Below are positions 25,757 to 35,030 of a stretch of 64,000 nucleotides of DNA, piece by piece. This DNA is from Flavipsychrobacter stenotrophus (GTDB lineage Bacteria > Bacteroidota > Bacteroidia > Chitinophagales > Chitinophagaceae). The stretch lies in contig NZ_PPSL01000002.1 of NCBI RefSeq assembly GCF_002954265.1, positions 868,001 to 932,000 on the forward strand. Direction: 5' to 3'. Each line of letters begins with the position of its first letter. Position 1 is the stretch's first letter. Below the pieces are notes generated by a model. It ran no database searches. It saw only the letters and a program-made list of their open reading frames with translations, and was not told where the DNA came from. A program made the translations under genes and the position numbers.

Positions 25757-26041
25757 CTACTGCAGCCGCTCCACTATAGCTTCCGATAGCCGCTCTTCCA
25801 GCACCTCTATATCCTCTTCATATTCATCGGGCCACATCTGGAATTCAAATGCCATTTCCAGCCGGTTGAATTTCATAGGTAGTGGTTTTGATGGTCGCCT
25901 GCCGGGCGATACCGCTTCGGGTGCTATCACTATCACTTCATAGTATATCTCCCCGTCATTGGTCTTCTCTTCGCAGTGGCATACCCATATGCCACTCTCC
26001 AACATAATCTTCAGGCTATACTTATACGTTTCTTCTATCAT
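25757..26041 (-). CDS. Small hypothetical protein
   Basis: The 94-residue acidic protein reads MIEETYKYSLKIMLESGIWVCHCEEKTNDGEIYYEVIV, then a basic loop and an acidic helix EYEEDIEVLEERLSEAIVERL. No family recognised. It is 12 bases downstream of terC on the same strand and so probably cotranscribed with it. It is convergent with the DinB gene. Confidence 0.6.
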   Translation of the reverse strand: MIEETYKYSLKIMLESGIWVCHCEEKTNDGEIYYEVIVIAPEAVSPGRRPSKPLPMKFNRLEMAFEFQMWPDEYEEDIEVLEERLSEAIVERLQ

Positions 26042-26053
26042 GGTTTTAATTGA

Positions 26054-26842
26054 TTATTCTTCGTGTTTATGAGCCTTGTGTCTTACCGGGTAGTTGAACA
26101 GCAAAGAGCTGAGTACCGGCAAAAGGAATATGGCCACTGTAAAGATAGACACGAACATATCGGTTCGTTCACTATCGAGTATTTTGTTTGCAGACGAAGA
26201 GGGGTAAAAATGAGTAAATAGCGACGCCAGTAACTTTATACCCAATACACCTATCACCACAAATGCGATGGTTTCCAGAAACTGAAATTGCTCCATGAGC
26301 TTTACAAAGCCCTGTGCCACAAATCTCATTGCCAGTATGCCGATGAACACACCTGTATAAATAAGGAACAGATGATCGGTAAAAGCTACCGCTGCAAATA
26401 CATTATCAATAGAGAACGCCAGGTCCATTACCTCTACCAGTGCTACTGTAGCCCAGAAAGGGCCTAAAGCACCTACAGTATAGCGATATAGTTTACTTCT
26501 CTCTTTGTCAACTACTTCTTCATGTTCTTCAGGTAGGTGTCTAAACTTCTTCCTAAAAAAATCGAAAGCCAGATAGCACAGATACAATCCGCCAAGCGGC
26601 TTTAAGAACCAAACCTTTACCAGCCACGATGCCACGAACAGGCAGATACCCCTGAAAACGTAAGCGCCAATAATTCCGTATTTCAGCGCCTTACGGCGTT
26701 GATCTTTGGGCAGGTCCAGTACCATGGTGGCCAGCACCGCGGCATTATCTACAGATAACAGGCTTTCTATAACTATCAGGTTCAGAATGATCAAAAGCCC
26801 CGCTTTTATATCATCTCCCAATAGCGTATGTAATATGTCCAT
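26054..26842 (-). CDS. TerC-family integral membrane protein
   Basis: The 262-residue protein has seven to eight predicted TM segments. It carries both TerC acidic signatures: IVIESLLSVDNAAVLATMV near residue 26 and VEVMDLAFSIDNVFAAVAF near residue 140. TerC/Alx-type proteins handle Mn2+ or act in metal-loading of exported proteins. A 22-residue cytosolic loop rich in Glu/Arg lies between. The C-terminus is His-rich (RHKAHKHEE). It is first gene of a two-gene minus-strand unit. Confidence 0.9.
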   Translation of the reverse strand: MDILHTLLGDDIKAGLLIILNLIVIESLLSVDNAAVLATMVLDLPKDQRRKALKYGIIGAYVFRGICLFVASWLVKVWFLKPLGGLYLCYLAFDFFRKKFRHLPEEHEEVVDKERSKLYRYTVGALGPFWATVALVEVMDLAFSIDNVFAAVAFTDHLFLIYTGVFIGILAMRFVAQGFVKLMEQFQFLETIAFVVIGVLGIKLLASLFTHFYPSSSANKILDSERTDMFVSIFTVAIFLLPVLSSLLFNYPVRHKAHKHEE

Positions 26843-26933
26843 TGGTGCAAAGGTTATAAATTTTATGTGTTAACAGCACCCCATTTTCCTTACTGCTCTT
26901 CCGAACAACTCAACCCAGTTAACTGTCAAAGAG

Positions 26934-28049
26934 TTATCGCGTGTACCTGGCAACTTCCAATTTTAAAAACGAACCCTGGTTAGCATCCGAATAGTTCATT
27001 AGCGTTGTTGCCATCTTCCTCAGAGCGCTAATTTCTAATTCTACCGGTGCCGAAATGGTTATTGTTTTAAAGGTCACATTTGATACGCCTTTCGGGCTAA
27101 AGTCCGACTCCTCTTCAATTGTATATTTTTTACGAACTTGCTTTTTGAATTGATCCCTGCTGTCCGTATTGTTGAACGACCAACTGGTTACTATTCTCCG
27201 GTCATTCACCGTATCGGCACCGTGCTGGCTGAGCAATTTTTTTATGTTACCAAAGCCCTCGTAGTAGGCATACCGATTGTTGAAGTCGGCCTCAAGTGTA
27301 AACATCATGAAAGTAGGCGCAGTAATCGAGGTGAGATATATCCCGCCATCATTTTTAGGATAGACTGCAGCAATGGCGTCTCTTATTCCTGTTGTATCTT
27401 TTACAAACACATATAGTCTTGGCAGGTCATGTACCCAGTAGATACCCTGTTCTTTGCTGGCTGGTTTTTTTCTTAATAATGGCCGCAAGCTATCATTGAT
27501 AACCGATAGCACATGCCCAACTGAAGAACTATCAAAGAGATATACCGGCCCGGCGCAAACAACAAATGGAAAACCGGAAGAAAACATCGCTATCTCGAGT
27601 TCACGTTTGCTCTCCAACAGTGTTTTATGGTTTCCACCGTTGAGTATATTAGTTACACTACCAGGCAGCACTTTAATGGTGAGCGAATTAGACAACACCT
27701 TACTGCCATTGTTGAGTGAAATAGTGGCCGGCTCAATAATTAAGCTCCCAGTATCTAACGGCTTCAGCACATAGAACATCATCAACGCCTTCTTTTCGAT
27801 TTGCTTGCCGTTTTTTGTTGTGCGTTGCGTTGATTGTGCACTTCTCGGGCCATCAACAATTTCAAAATTGGAGAAATGTGCTGGCTCGAAATTGTTTACG
27901 CTATCACCCTCACAGTAATAGGTCACATCTATCTGGTCATCAAGCCCCATTTTAGTGTACTTGACACTTGCGGTAAAGGTGATCAGCTGCTGGGCAACAG
28001 CAAGGTTGGTTAAAAGGATACAAATGAGTATAAGCCGCAAAGCACGCAT
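26934..28049 (-). CDS. BatD-like N-terminal domain protein
   Basis: From ATG 28049 the 371-residue protein has a signal peptide (MRALRLILICILLTNLAVAQ). A beta domain then reads ITFTASVKYTKMGLDDQIDVTYYCEGDSVNNFEPAHFSNFEIVDGPRSAQSTQ, as in BatD ('oxygen tolerance') proteins. The second half (about 150-371) does not look like BatD and has no C-terminal TM anchor, so it is an unusual truncated or hybrid member. BatA/B/C/E partners are absent. A TATCTTTG promoter-like element lies just upstream on this strand. Confidence 0.75.
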   Translation of the reverse strand: MRALRLILICILLTNLAVAQQLITFTASVKYTKMGLDDQIDVTYYCEGDSVNNFEPAHFSNFEIVDGPRSAQSTQRTTKNGKQIEKKALMMFYVLKPLDTGSLIIEPATISLNNGSKVLSNSLTIKVLPGSVTNILNGGNHKTLLESKRELEIAMFSSGFPFVVCAGPVYLFDSSSVGHVLSVINDSLRPLLRKKPASKEQGIYWVHDLPRLYVFVKDTTGIRDAIAAVYPKNDGGIYLTSITAPTFMMFTLEADFNNRYAYYEGFGNIKKLLSQHGADTVNDRRIVTSWSFNNTDSRDQFKKQVRKKYTIEEESDFSPKGVSNVTFKTITISAPVELEISALRKMATTLMNYSDANQGSFLKLEVARYTR

Positions 28050-28083
28050 CAGCAAGACAAATTTTATACTGCAAAGATATAAC

Positions 28084-28209
28084 TCAGGTTGCCAATATAC
28101 GCTCCAACTCGTCAAGCAAATCCAACTGCCCGGTATTAATTTTCGGCTTCGCGGTTTCCAGATAAAGCCACAACAGCGGAAAGTCTTTGAACATTAAATA
28201 CATCGACAT
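28084..28209 (-). CDS. Candidate 41-residue small protein
   Basis: A short frame from ATG 28209 reads MSMYLMFKDFPLLWLYLE then TAKPKINTGQLDLLDELERILAT. It is amphipathic with a clean acidic helix end and lies between the sensor kinase and the BatD-like gene on the same strand. Length alone gives weak support. Confidence 0.35.
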   Translation of the reverse strand: MSMYLMFKDFPLLWLYLETAKPKINTGQLDLLDELERILAT

Positions 28210-28260
28210 GTCAGTAAATTAATGTCAAAATTGCCCCACTTGCACTATGGCCTTTAATTG

Positions 28261-29871
28261 CTAGCTCAGCAATTCGTTGGTTTTAAATTGTATCACAAAT
28301 TGTGTCCCCCTGTTTACCTGGCTCGATACTGATATTGTTCCACCAAGCGCCTCTACCTGTGTCTTCACCATAAACAGCCCTACACCCTTACCCTCTACAT
28401 GCGTGTGAAAGCGTTTATACAATCCAAATACCTGATCTCCTTTCCGCCCCATGTCTATACCCATTCCATTGTCTCTGAAAATGATCTCCAGCTTATCGTT
28501 GGTCCTTCTTGTCTGTATCTCTATTACCGGAGGTATATTGGGTTGCTGGTATTTTATGCTGTTGGAAATAAGGTTAAAGAAGACACTGTAGAGATACCCC
28601 TTTACGGTAAATATTTCGTTCACCGCAGAAAAGTTGTAGGTGATGGTCACTTTCCCCTCCTTTATCAGGTTTGCATTGCTCAACTTGATGTCCGATAGGA
28701 TCTCTGAAAAGTTGATCAGCTCCCGCTTAGCTACTCCTTCATTCTTTAACTTCAGTACCTCGTTAAGATCCCGTATTACATCATCCAGCTTTTCTATAGC
28801 CACCGATAGGCCTGCTATCAATTCTTTTTCATCATTATTAAAATGGCCTTCCGCCTGCAGCACATTGGCTATGCCCTTTATGTTAGCTATTGGCGACCTG
28901 AGGTTGTGCGACACTATATAGGAAAACTGCTCCAGGTTGTTCTTTCGCTGTACTACATCATCAATTATCTTTATCCGCTCAGTTTCCATTTGCTTCATAT
29001 CACTCATGCTGCTCTGCAGACTGTCCGTCATATCATTAAATGAGTTGGCCAGTAAGCCTATCTCATCACCCGAAAATACCTTGGCGCGGGTAGAAAAGTC
29101 GCCCTCTGCAATTTTCTTAGATGACCTGATGATCTCTTTCAAACCCGTAGTTATTCCTCTGCTCACAAATATAGTAACCGACAATCCTGTGATTTCTACT
29201 GTCAATACCAACCCAAATAATAACCTGAGGATCAGATCGGTAAGCCACCGCGATCCATCCCCAAGCGTGTAAGAAAATTCGTCTTCTATAGTTGTAAGCC
29301 CGGCATTGACAATATCTATCTGTTTGAGAATACTGCTTATCTTATCCTTAGATGGGTGGGCCGACATTATCTCTGCATGCAGCTCATCTGCCAGTGATTG
29401 TATCACAGATATCTGCTCGTCCCCTTTGGTCCACACTGAGGTAGCCTTTGCTATGTAAGAAATGTTGTGAAACCTTCTTAATAATTGAATCGCTCCATCA
29501 ATATCTTCGGGGTGCAGCCTGCCTTCCAGAAATCCCCGCCAGGCTACATCCATATCAGGGTTCACCTTCATCAGCTCCATCCTCGCCTTGCGGTCGCCCA
29601 GGTTTACCTTCAGGAAATTTTGATACGCAATGAAATCATTTTCATCGAAGCTGGTGCCATACTTCTGCAGGTTGTAGACCGCATCCTTTTGAGCTTTAGA
29701 CCAAAGGCCTTCCGCAGCTACCAATGCCCTTACCGACGATAGCGTGTTAATTGCAAACAACATGGTCATTAGCTCAATAGCTATAAGCAAGGCCATGATG
29801 CCAACGGTAAAATATAACTTCTTCGAGATCGAGACATTTCTCAACCACGATCCTATTCTTGTCTTCTTCAT
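28261..29871 (-). CDS. HAMP-domain sensor histidine kinase
   Basis: The 536-residue inner-membrane kinase has TM1 at about 20-42 and a helical extracytoplasmic sensor (43-208). TM2 is at about 211-236, and a HAMP domain follows to about 288 (FSTRAKVFSGDEIGLLANSFNDM). A coiled linker leads to HisKA with the phosphoacceptor His322 in SYIVSHNLRSPI. The HATPase has an N-box NLISNSIKY (433-441), DNGMGID (467-473) and GKGVGLF (494-500). No response regulator is adjacent, so it is an orphan. The input signal is unknown. Confidence 0.92.
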   Translation of the reverse strand: MKKTRIGSWLRNVSISKKLYFTVGIMALLIAIELMTMLFAINTLSSVRALVAAEGLWSKAQKDAVYNLQKYGTSFDENDFIAYQNFLKVNLGDRKARMELMKVNPDMDVAWRGFLEGRLHPEDIDGAIQLLRRFHNISYIAKATSVWTKGDEQISVIQSLADELHAEIMSAHPSKDKISSILKQIDIVNAGLTTIEDEFSYTLGDGSRWLTDLILRLLFGLVLTVEITGLSVTIFVSRGITTGLKEIIRSSKKIAEGDFSTRAKVFSGDEIGLLANSFNDMTDSLQSSMSDMKQMETERIKIIDDVVQRKNNLEQFSYIVSHNLRSPIANIKGIANVLQAEGHFNNDEKELIAGLSVAIEKLDDVIRDLNEVLKLKNEGVAKRELINFSEILSDIKLSNANLIKEGKVTITYNFSAVNEIFTVKGYLYSVFFNLISNSIKYQQPNIPPVIEIQTRRTNDKLEIIFRDNGMGIDMGRKGDQVFGLYKRFHTHVEGKGVGLFMVKTQVEALGGTISVSSQVNRGTQFVIQFKTNELLS

Positions 29872-30227
29872 TAAGCCGGTTAGTCGCTCCTGGCTTTATG
29901 GTGATCAGCCTGCCATTCCGCGTTTTAGGTAACCTAAGTTATGTCTTTACCCACATTTACAGTATAAAAAATGGTCATTCGATAGTTAATAAATGGCAAT
30001 GAGAATGATTGAAAAATAAGAAAAATAACATCGATATAAATATCACTATATAAAGTGTTTATTATGGATGCTTTATGACCAACTTAAAAACAAAACAAAA
30101 AAGTGAGGTAAGTACATAATTGCACTATAAGGGCTAATGGTAATAATGACAACCCAAAAAATCATGGTATTTACCAAGTTTAGTTTATCCTAGCTACATC
30201 ACTTTTGCATTATAAAAAACGAACAAA
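29872..30227. other. Divergent intergenic region, nothing recognised
   Basis: This AT-rich region separates the sensor kinase and the DUF4345 gene and must hold both promoters. No palindrome of note, RNA motif or frame was recognised. Confidence 0.4.
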
Positions 30228-30659
30228 ATGAACAAACAAAAAGTAGTTACGATCGCGGCAAGGATATTCATGGGCTTATCAGCTTTCAGCCTGTTGTATG
30301 TAAGCGTTATGGCGTTATGCAGCCCGCAGGCAGTAATGGATCTGGTGCAGGTAAAACTGAGTAATGCCGATGCATTCAGTTCCATAAGAGGCATATACGG
30401 CGGCGTGGGGTTGACGATAACAGTAAGTGTTGTCTATATGTTGGTAAAAGACGTTCAGAAGGGACTGGTATTCCTCTGCATGCTCTGGGGTTTTTATGCG
30501 CTGTCTCGCATTATCACCATCTATACAGAGGGCAGCCTGGGTGCATTTGGTACTCAATGCTTGAAAATGGAATCTTTCTTCTTTGTTATTTCGGTGGCGT
30601 TACTGGTGATGTATAAACCGAAAAGCAGATTCGCTGATAGCATAAGTTCACCTCAATAG
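30228..30659 (+). CDS. DUF4345-like four-TM membrane protein
   Basis: The 143-residue protein has about four TM segments (IFMGLSAFSLLYVSVMAL, GVGLTITVSVVYML, GLVFLCMLWGFYAL, FVISVALLVM). It has the conserved-looking SSIRGIYGGVG motif between the first two, as in DUF4345 proteins. Function unknown. Its 3' end overlaps the convergent gene at 30648-32666 by 12 bases. Confidence 0.75.
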   Translation: MNKQKVVTIAARIFMGLSAFSLLYVSVMALCSPQAVMDLVQVKLSNADAFSSIRGIYGGVGLTITVSVVYMLVKDVQKGLVFLCMLWGFYALSRIITIYTEGSLGAFGTQCLKMESFFFVISVALLVMYKPKSRFADSISSPQ

Positions 30660-32666
30660 ATAATTTGTTACAAATACGGGTGTTTCCGTTACATTGATCT
30701 GCACTTTACCTCTGGCTGTTTTTACCTTTGTCAGCTTCATTTCTTTACCCGGCATGGGTTGATAGATATATGCAGTGTCTGTTTTACCAAGGTCTAATTG
30801 GTAGTTGGCTGTTCTGCCTTTACCGTCGGGTACTACAAGCATGTACATCGTTTCGGCAACGAGTGTGTACTTGTCAACAATGGGATCCTGGCTAATAGTC
30901 TCTTTGTAGGTGTATGCGCCAAAGAACCGGTGGACCTGTGCCATAAAATCGGCAGCGGGCCTGTTGGTTCTGTTGTCATTGATAAGACCCGATGTGCCGT
31001 ACTTAATTGTACTCTTAGCATCATCATCGTAAAGCTCATAATAGAACACCCGATCTACTTTACAACGGGCATACAGTAAGGACGTGCGCAGTGTCCAGTC
31101 GGCCTGAGTAAGCTGTATACTCTTATCCTTAGTGGCAACAGCTCTTTGCACGCTTTGCGGGTTAACATCGTAGCCAGCCTCAGTTACCCACACCGGCATA
31201 CCGTTACAGACTACTTGCGCAAAAGTAACAAACTCATCTGCGGTTTTAGCTGTGATCGTTTGCTCGGGGGCTACACCAATATGCTGATCGTTGTTGGCGC
31301 CATTGGCATCGTTGGAATAGAAGTGGTAGTTGATCACATCCCAGGGCAGGTCGACAGAACCATCTGCTTTGTACCCCCGATATTGTTTGCACCAGTCTAT
31401 CATGCCCTTTATATATCCGGTAGATGGATCGGCAAGCCCGCCCATAACCACCTTCATATTGGGGTCGGCATTTTTCACCCCGGCACCTGCGCCTAATGCA
31501 CCTTTATGACCATCATAAAAAGCAGAAAGGTTAGCGGCATATTCGCGACCTGTCTGGTAGGCTGCACGGCCCTTCCACCACTTGTCGCGCTCGTTATCAC
31601 ACTCTATGTAATGTATCAATCCAAGACCGGCCTTTACCGTGTTGACCTTTTCGCCATTCCACCGTGGCTTGCTATCCACTTTCAGCAAACTCACATCTAC
31701 CTTCTTATTGCCACCATACCGGGCTGCAAACTGAAAGGCCACCTTTGCCTGCTCTATGTATGATGCAGGTGCTGAAAGATCTTTGCCATAGCGCGCGGGT
31801 ACATTCTCATAGTTTCGCTGCCCCTCGGGGTAAGTATCTTCCATCCACTTAGGTATGGTCTTAAGGCAAGCCAAAACTTCGATATGCTGATCGTTGCACC
31901 ATTGGTACATGTCATCATAATTCCAGCCACCATCATGCACGGGGTTGTACGTATAGTTGCCCTCTGTTGCCTCCAGTTTTCCCCAGTCCAGGTAATGCCG
32001 TACACCGGTGAAATTCTTTATTGGGTCAAGCATCGATGCATCTGCTTTGTCGGGATCGGTCTTATTCTGGAAATTCCACTCAAAGGCATTGATGCCAAAA
32101 TAATTATTAAGCGGTATAGGCTTGTCTATAAGTCCAACACCCACTTTATCGGGAGATGTGTATTTGCCATAAAACTCTATCTCACCCGGGAACTCGCCCC
32201 ATGAATTAATGATGAGGTATCGCATACCGGAAACCGGCTTAGCCAAAGCGAATACACCTGGTTTAGCAGGATCAGGGCCCTCCCATGTGGCGGCACGCTC
32301 TCCTTTAAAAACTGCTATAGGCACTCTGGTCCAGTCGGGCATTACCGCATATATAGTAAGCGGGTGTGCCGCATCTATGCAGCGCCAGCAGTACATCATT
32401 ATACTGTCTATGGTCATCTGTTCCCCATCTTGCAGCGGATACCATGCATCGTAGTGCTCGACCAGTTTATTATAGCCGGTATTGGGCTTTTGAAACTGGT
32501 TATTGTCGAAGAGCATTTCCAGGTTGCCGGTTGCATTGGTCTGCTGATACCATAGCTTACCATATATGGGTATCTTGCCCGGCATATGAAAGTTATGCGT
32601 GTCTTTTTGCGCACAGCCTGTCATACAGAACAGCAGCAGGGGAATGATAAATGAAGCGATCTTCAT
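30648..32666 (-). CDS. Lipoprotein with clan GH-A glycoside-hydrolase-like domain
   Basis: The 672-residue protein has a lipoprotein leader (LLLFCMTGCAQ). A beta-rich N-terminal domain (about 30-170, ending SGMRYLIINSWGEFPGEIEFYG) is like a carbohydrate-binding or discoidin fold. A TIM-barrel-like region follows. HYIECDNERDKWW contains the N-E pair expected of a clan GH-A acid/base. VWVTEAGYDVN contains a T-E pair suitable for the nucleophile, about 125 residues later. FYYELYDDD and the beta-sandwich tail fit GH39-like enzymes. The polysaccharide substrate is unknown and no SusCD pair is near. Confidence 0.72.
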   Translation of the reverse strand: MKIASFIIPLLLFCMTGCAQKDTHNFHMPGKIPIYGKLWYQQTNATGNLEMLFDNNQFQKPNTGYNKLVEHYDAWYPLQDGEQMTIDSIMMYCWRCIDAAHPLTIYAVMPDWTRVPIAVFKGERAATWEGPDPAKPGVFALAKPVSGMRYLIINSWGEFPGEIEFYGKYTSPDKVGVGLIDKPIPLNNYFGINAFEWNFQNKTDPDKADASMLDPIKNFTGVRHYLDWGKLEATEGNYTYNPVHDGGWNYDDMYQWCNDQHIEVLACLKTIPKWMEDTYPEGQRNYENVPARYGKDLSAPASYIEQAKVAFQFAARYGGNKKVDVSLLKVDSKPRWNGEKVNTVKAGLGLIHYIECDNERDKWWKGRAAYQTGREYAANLSAFYDGHKGALGAGAGVKNADPNMKVVMGGLADPSTGYIKGMIDWCKQYRGYKADGSVDLPWDVINYHFYSNDANGANNDQHIGVAPEQTITAKTADEFVTFAQVVCNGMPVWVTEAGYDVNPQSVQRAVATKDKSIQLTQADWTLRTSLLYARCKVDRVFYYELYDDDAKSTIKYGTSGLINDNRTNRPAADFMAQVHRFFGAYTYKETISQDPIVDKYTLVAETMYMLVVPDGKGRTANYQLDLGKTDTAYIYQPMPGKEMKLTKVKTARGKVQINVTETPVFVTNYLLR

Positions 32667-32766
32667 AGTGATAAAGATAATGATGGATTTTGTCGTTGCG
32701 GCTATTTGTCTGAATCAGAATGGTCAGAATTTTAGAATAAGGAGAATGACCTGGACTTTAAGACCA

Positions 32767-33150
32767 ACTACTTGGTTTTATTGGGCTGTTGAAAAAAAGT
32801 GGAAGTTTTTCTTTATTTACGGAAGTTTTATTGTGTGTATTTTATCTGGAATGCTTTATGGATAATGGTTTGAAGGCATTTTAACAAACTTCCGAAAACT
32901 TCCACTTTCTTCCACTTTTCTTCCGGTTTCTTCCACTTTTCCTTCCACATTTTGTTCGGAGTGGTCTCGAAACTTGTTTACACATTCACGTTTGGTTGCA
33001 GGGCTGAAGATGTTCAGCCGCTACGATGGTTGTTTGCTTATTCATAGGGTTTATAATGTCAAAGATCGATCAGATTTTGGCCCGATCTGAGTGCAAATTA
33101 ATGAGGTAAAATGAGGTAATAAAATAAAGATATTCACAAGAATGTGGACA
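32767..33150 (-). repeat. Dispersed structured element, copy B
   Basis: Read on the minus strand, the head (about 33145-33040) has TTGTGAATATCTTTATT, ATTAATTTGCAC and CTTTGACATTATAAACCC blocks matching copy A at 7417. Downstream is a run of about 10-base GTGGAAGAAA repeats, GGAAGTTTGTTAAAAT, and then the complementary ACTTCCGTAAA and AACTTCCACTTTTTTT. The fold is as in copy A but with GAAG/CTTC in place of GCAG/CTGC. No gene is seen in the whole 32,667-33,301 gap. Confidence 0.6.
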
Positions 33151-33301
33151 TCTATTATTAGTTACCGATGAGTCAACGACTTAGGTGGTGTTATTTGAAG
33201 TGAAAAATAATTTCAAAGATCTTACATACGGCGTAGCTATAACTATAATGAAAGTGTGTTGCATTTATTGACAAAATCATACTTTTAAAAAAATAGCACC
33301 A

Positions 33302-33850
33302 ATGAACGTATTTATTGAAACCGAAAGGCTCATCATCAGGCCGCTACTGGCGACGGACTGCGAGGGTATGTTTGAGATGGACTCGGATCCGGAGGTGCAT
33401 AGATACGTAGGCAATGAGCCGGTTAAAAATGTGGCGCGCATAAAGGAGGTGATAGGTATGGTAAGACAGCAGTACGAAGATTTCGGTATTGGCAGGTGGG
33501 CGGTAATAGAGAAGGCGACAAACGATTTTGCAGGCTGGACGGGCTTTAAATATATGACCGGCCCCATAAACAAGCACAGCAATTTTTACGATTTCGGCTA
33601 TAGACTTGCCCGACGATTCTGGGGTATGGGCTATGCAACTGAGGCCGGTAAAGCCGCGCTCGACTATGGCATTCAAACCCTCAACTTTAAAGACATCTAC
33701 GCCATGACCGATATAGACAATGCCGCATCAAGACGAGTGCTGGAAAAACTTGGCTTCAACCACATAGAAACCTTCAACTATGATGCTGAACCCAACTGGA
33801 GAACTGAAGGGCAACCGACTACGGGGTATAAGTGGGTGGGGAAATTTTAG
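33302..33850 (+). CDS. GNAT N-acetyltransferase, RimJ/RimL type
   Basis: The 182-residue protein starts FIETERLIIRPLLATDCEGMFEMDSDPEVHRYVG, the RimJ/RimL-type opening. It has WAVIEKATNDFAGWTGF and the acetyl-CoA loop RLARRFWGMGYATEAGKAALDYG (about 95-117), with the final strand NAASRRVLEKLGF. It transfers acetyl from acetyl-CoA to an amine; the acceptor cannot be told from sequence. Confidence 0.9.
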   Translation: MNVFIETERLIIRPLLATDCEGMFEMDSDPEVHRYVGNEPVKNVARIKEVIGMVRQQYEDFGIGRWAVIEKATNDFAGWTGFKYMTGPINKHSNFYDFGYRLARRFWGMGYATEAGKAALDYGIQTLNFKDIYAMTDIDNAASRRVLEKLGFNHIETFNYDAEPNWRTEGQPTTGYKWVGKF

Positions 33851-33894
33851 TATAGAACATGTACACACTTTGACCGGCAGGTGCTTGTCTGTGC

Positions 33895-34194
33895 TTAAAC
33901 TTTATACTTTCCTCTAGGATTTCTATTTGAATGGAAAATAGAGTGTATAAAAATTACTTTATCCTGTTTGTCAACTCTGTAAATGACGAGAAAAGGAAAG
34001 GTTTTTACAATTGCTTCTCTGAATCTTGTATTCCGTGACAATCCTTTATCAGGATCTGTTTCGATTTGCTCAATAACATTAATGACAGCCTCGCTAAAGC
34101 GATCGCCAAGTCCATACTGCCTTTCTTCATACCATGCCCATGACTCTTCGAGTTCTTTTCGTGACCTATCTGAAAAAACAACATTATAAATCAT
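33895..34194 (-). CDS. RelE/ParE-family toxin
   Basis: The 99-residue protein has the ParE/RelE fold pattern. SDRSRKELEESWAWYEERQYGLGDRFSEAVINVIEQIETDP is the paired helices, and REAIVKTFPFLVIYRVDKQDKVIFIHSIFHSNRNP is the C-terminal sheet. ParE-type members poison gyrase and RelE-type members cut mRNA; W-Y-E-R and the H-x-R-x-P ending favour the ParE side. Its start overlaps the antitoxin stop by four bases (ATGA). Confidence 0.85.
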   Translation of the reverse strand: MIYNVVFSDRSRKELEESWAWYEERQYGLGDRFSEAVINVIEQIETDPDKGLSRNTRFREAIVKTFPFLVIYRVDKQDKVIFIHSIFHSNRNPRGKYKV

Positions 34195-34448
34195 CTGGCA
34201 TCTCGTTTAACCTGCAGTTTCTTTATTGATGCCTTTACTTCATCTAAAGAATGCCCCTTCACTTTTCCTTCTTTCCAGTTTTTGTAGTCCACGTCAAATT
34301 CTTTGACCAGATGCTTATCCTGCCACCATTCCAACTCAGAATTGATGTCGTTCTTAAACAGTACATACATAGCCTTTATCTTGTCGTCATCAGCTACAGA
34401 AATGTAATCGTTTAGTTTTGCTCGCATCGCCGCCGTTGTCATTGCCAT
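34191..34448 (-). CDS. Antitoxin of the ParE-type pair
   Basis: The 85-residue acidic/basic protein lies just upstream of the toxin in the usual antitoxin-first order with ATGA overlap. It reads AMRAKLNDYISVADDDKIKAMYVLFKNDI then ELEWWQDKHLVKEFDVDYKNWKEGKVKGHSLDEVKASIKKL. The toxin-binding tail resembles addiction-module components of Bacteroidota without a clear ribbon-helix-helix. It abuts the split comM gene. Confidence 0.75.
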   Translation of the reverse strand: MAMTTAAMRAKLNDYISVADDDKIKAMYVLFKNDINSELEWWQDKHLVKEFDVDYKNWKEGKVKGHSLDEVKASIKKLQVKRDAR

Positions 34449-34532
34449 TCTATTTATTCAAATTTACGAAAACACTACAAAATCGGCACCGCTTGCCTAA
34501 CACCGCTCTCCGCTCCCACTCTCACTCTTCTC

Positions 34533-35019
34533 TTACCCTCCCCAACCCTCTCTATCCAGGCTCCTGTACTGTATAGCTTCTGCCAGGTGTTCCGGACGTA
34601 TCTCTTCGCTCTCAGCAAGGTCGGCAATGGTGCGGCTTACCTTAAGTATGCGATCATAAGCGCGGGCACTGAGGTTCAGGCGGTCCATAGCGGTCTTGAG
34701 GAGATTAGCACCTACAGGGCTTATCTGGCATATCTCTTTCAGCAGTTTGCTACCCATTTGTGCATTGGCATATACTCCCGGATGTTCGGCAAATCGCTTG
34801 GCTTGTATCTCCCTGGCATTAATAACGCGGGTACGCACATCATTGCTCGGGTCCGATGTTTTTTGTGATGATAGTTCAGAGAAAGCAACGGGTGTTACTT
34901 CCACATGCAGGTCTATGCGATCTAATAGCGGTCCGCTGATCTTATTCAGGTAACGCTGCACCATTATGGGCGAGCAGGTACATTCTTTTTCGGGGTGATT
35001 AAAGTACCCACATGGACAT
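34533..35019 (-). pseudogene. comM: ComM/YifB C-terminal part, separated by the mobile element
   Basis: This is the C-terminal 160 or so residues of ComM. CPCGYFNHPEKECTCS is the zinc-like Cys segment, and YLNKISGPLLDRIDLHVEVTPV has the arginine-finger region. NLSARAYDRILKVSRTIADL and EEIRPEHLAEAIQYRSLDR form the Mg-chelatase C-terminal helices. The N-terminal part lies 20 kb away at 55,084-56,141. ComM is an AAA+ branch-migration helicase used in natural transformation. The frame seen upstream of the core (to 35,066) is mobile-element sequence, not comM. Confidence 0.93.
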
Positions 35020-35030
35020 ACCTGCGTTGG
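35004..35030. other. Left attachment junction of the mobile element
   Basis: Chromosomal comM sequence (GTACCCACATGGA) meets the shared core CAT at 35,017-35,019, followed by element DNA ACCTGCGTTGGG. The CCCAACGCAGG arm (minus strand) is the imperfect mirror of CCCAATACAAC at the other end, as expected for the two arms of a serine-recombinase attP around a short core. Confidence 0.85.
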
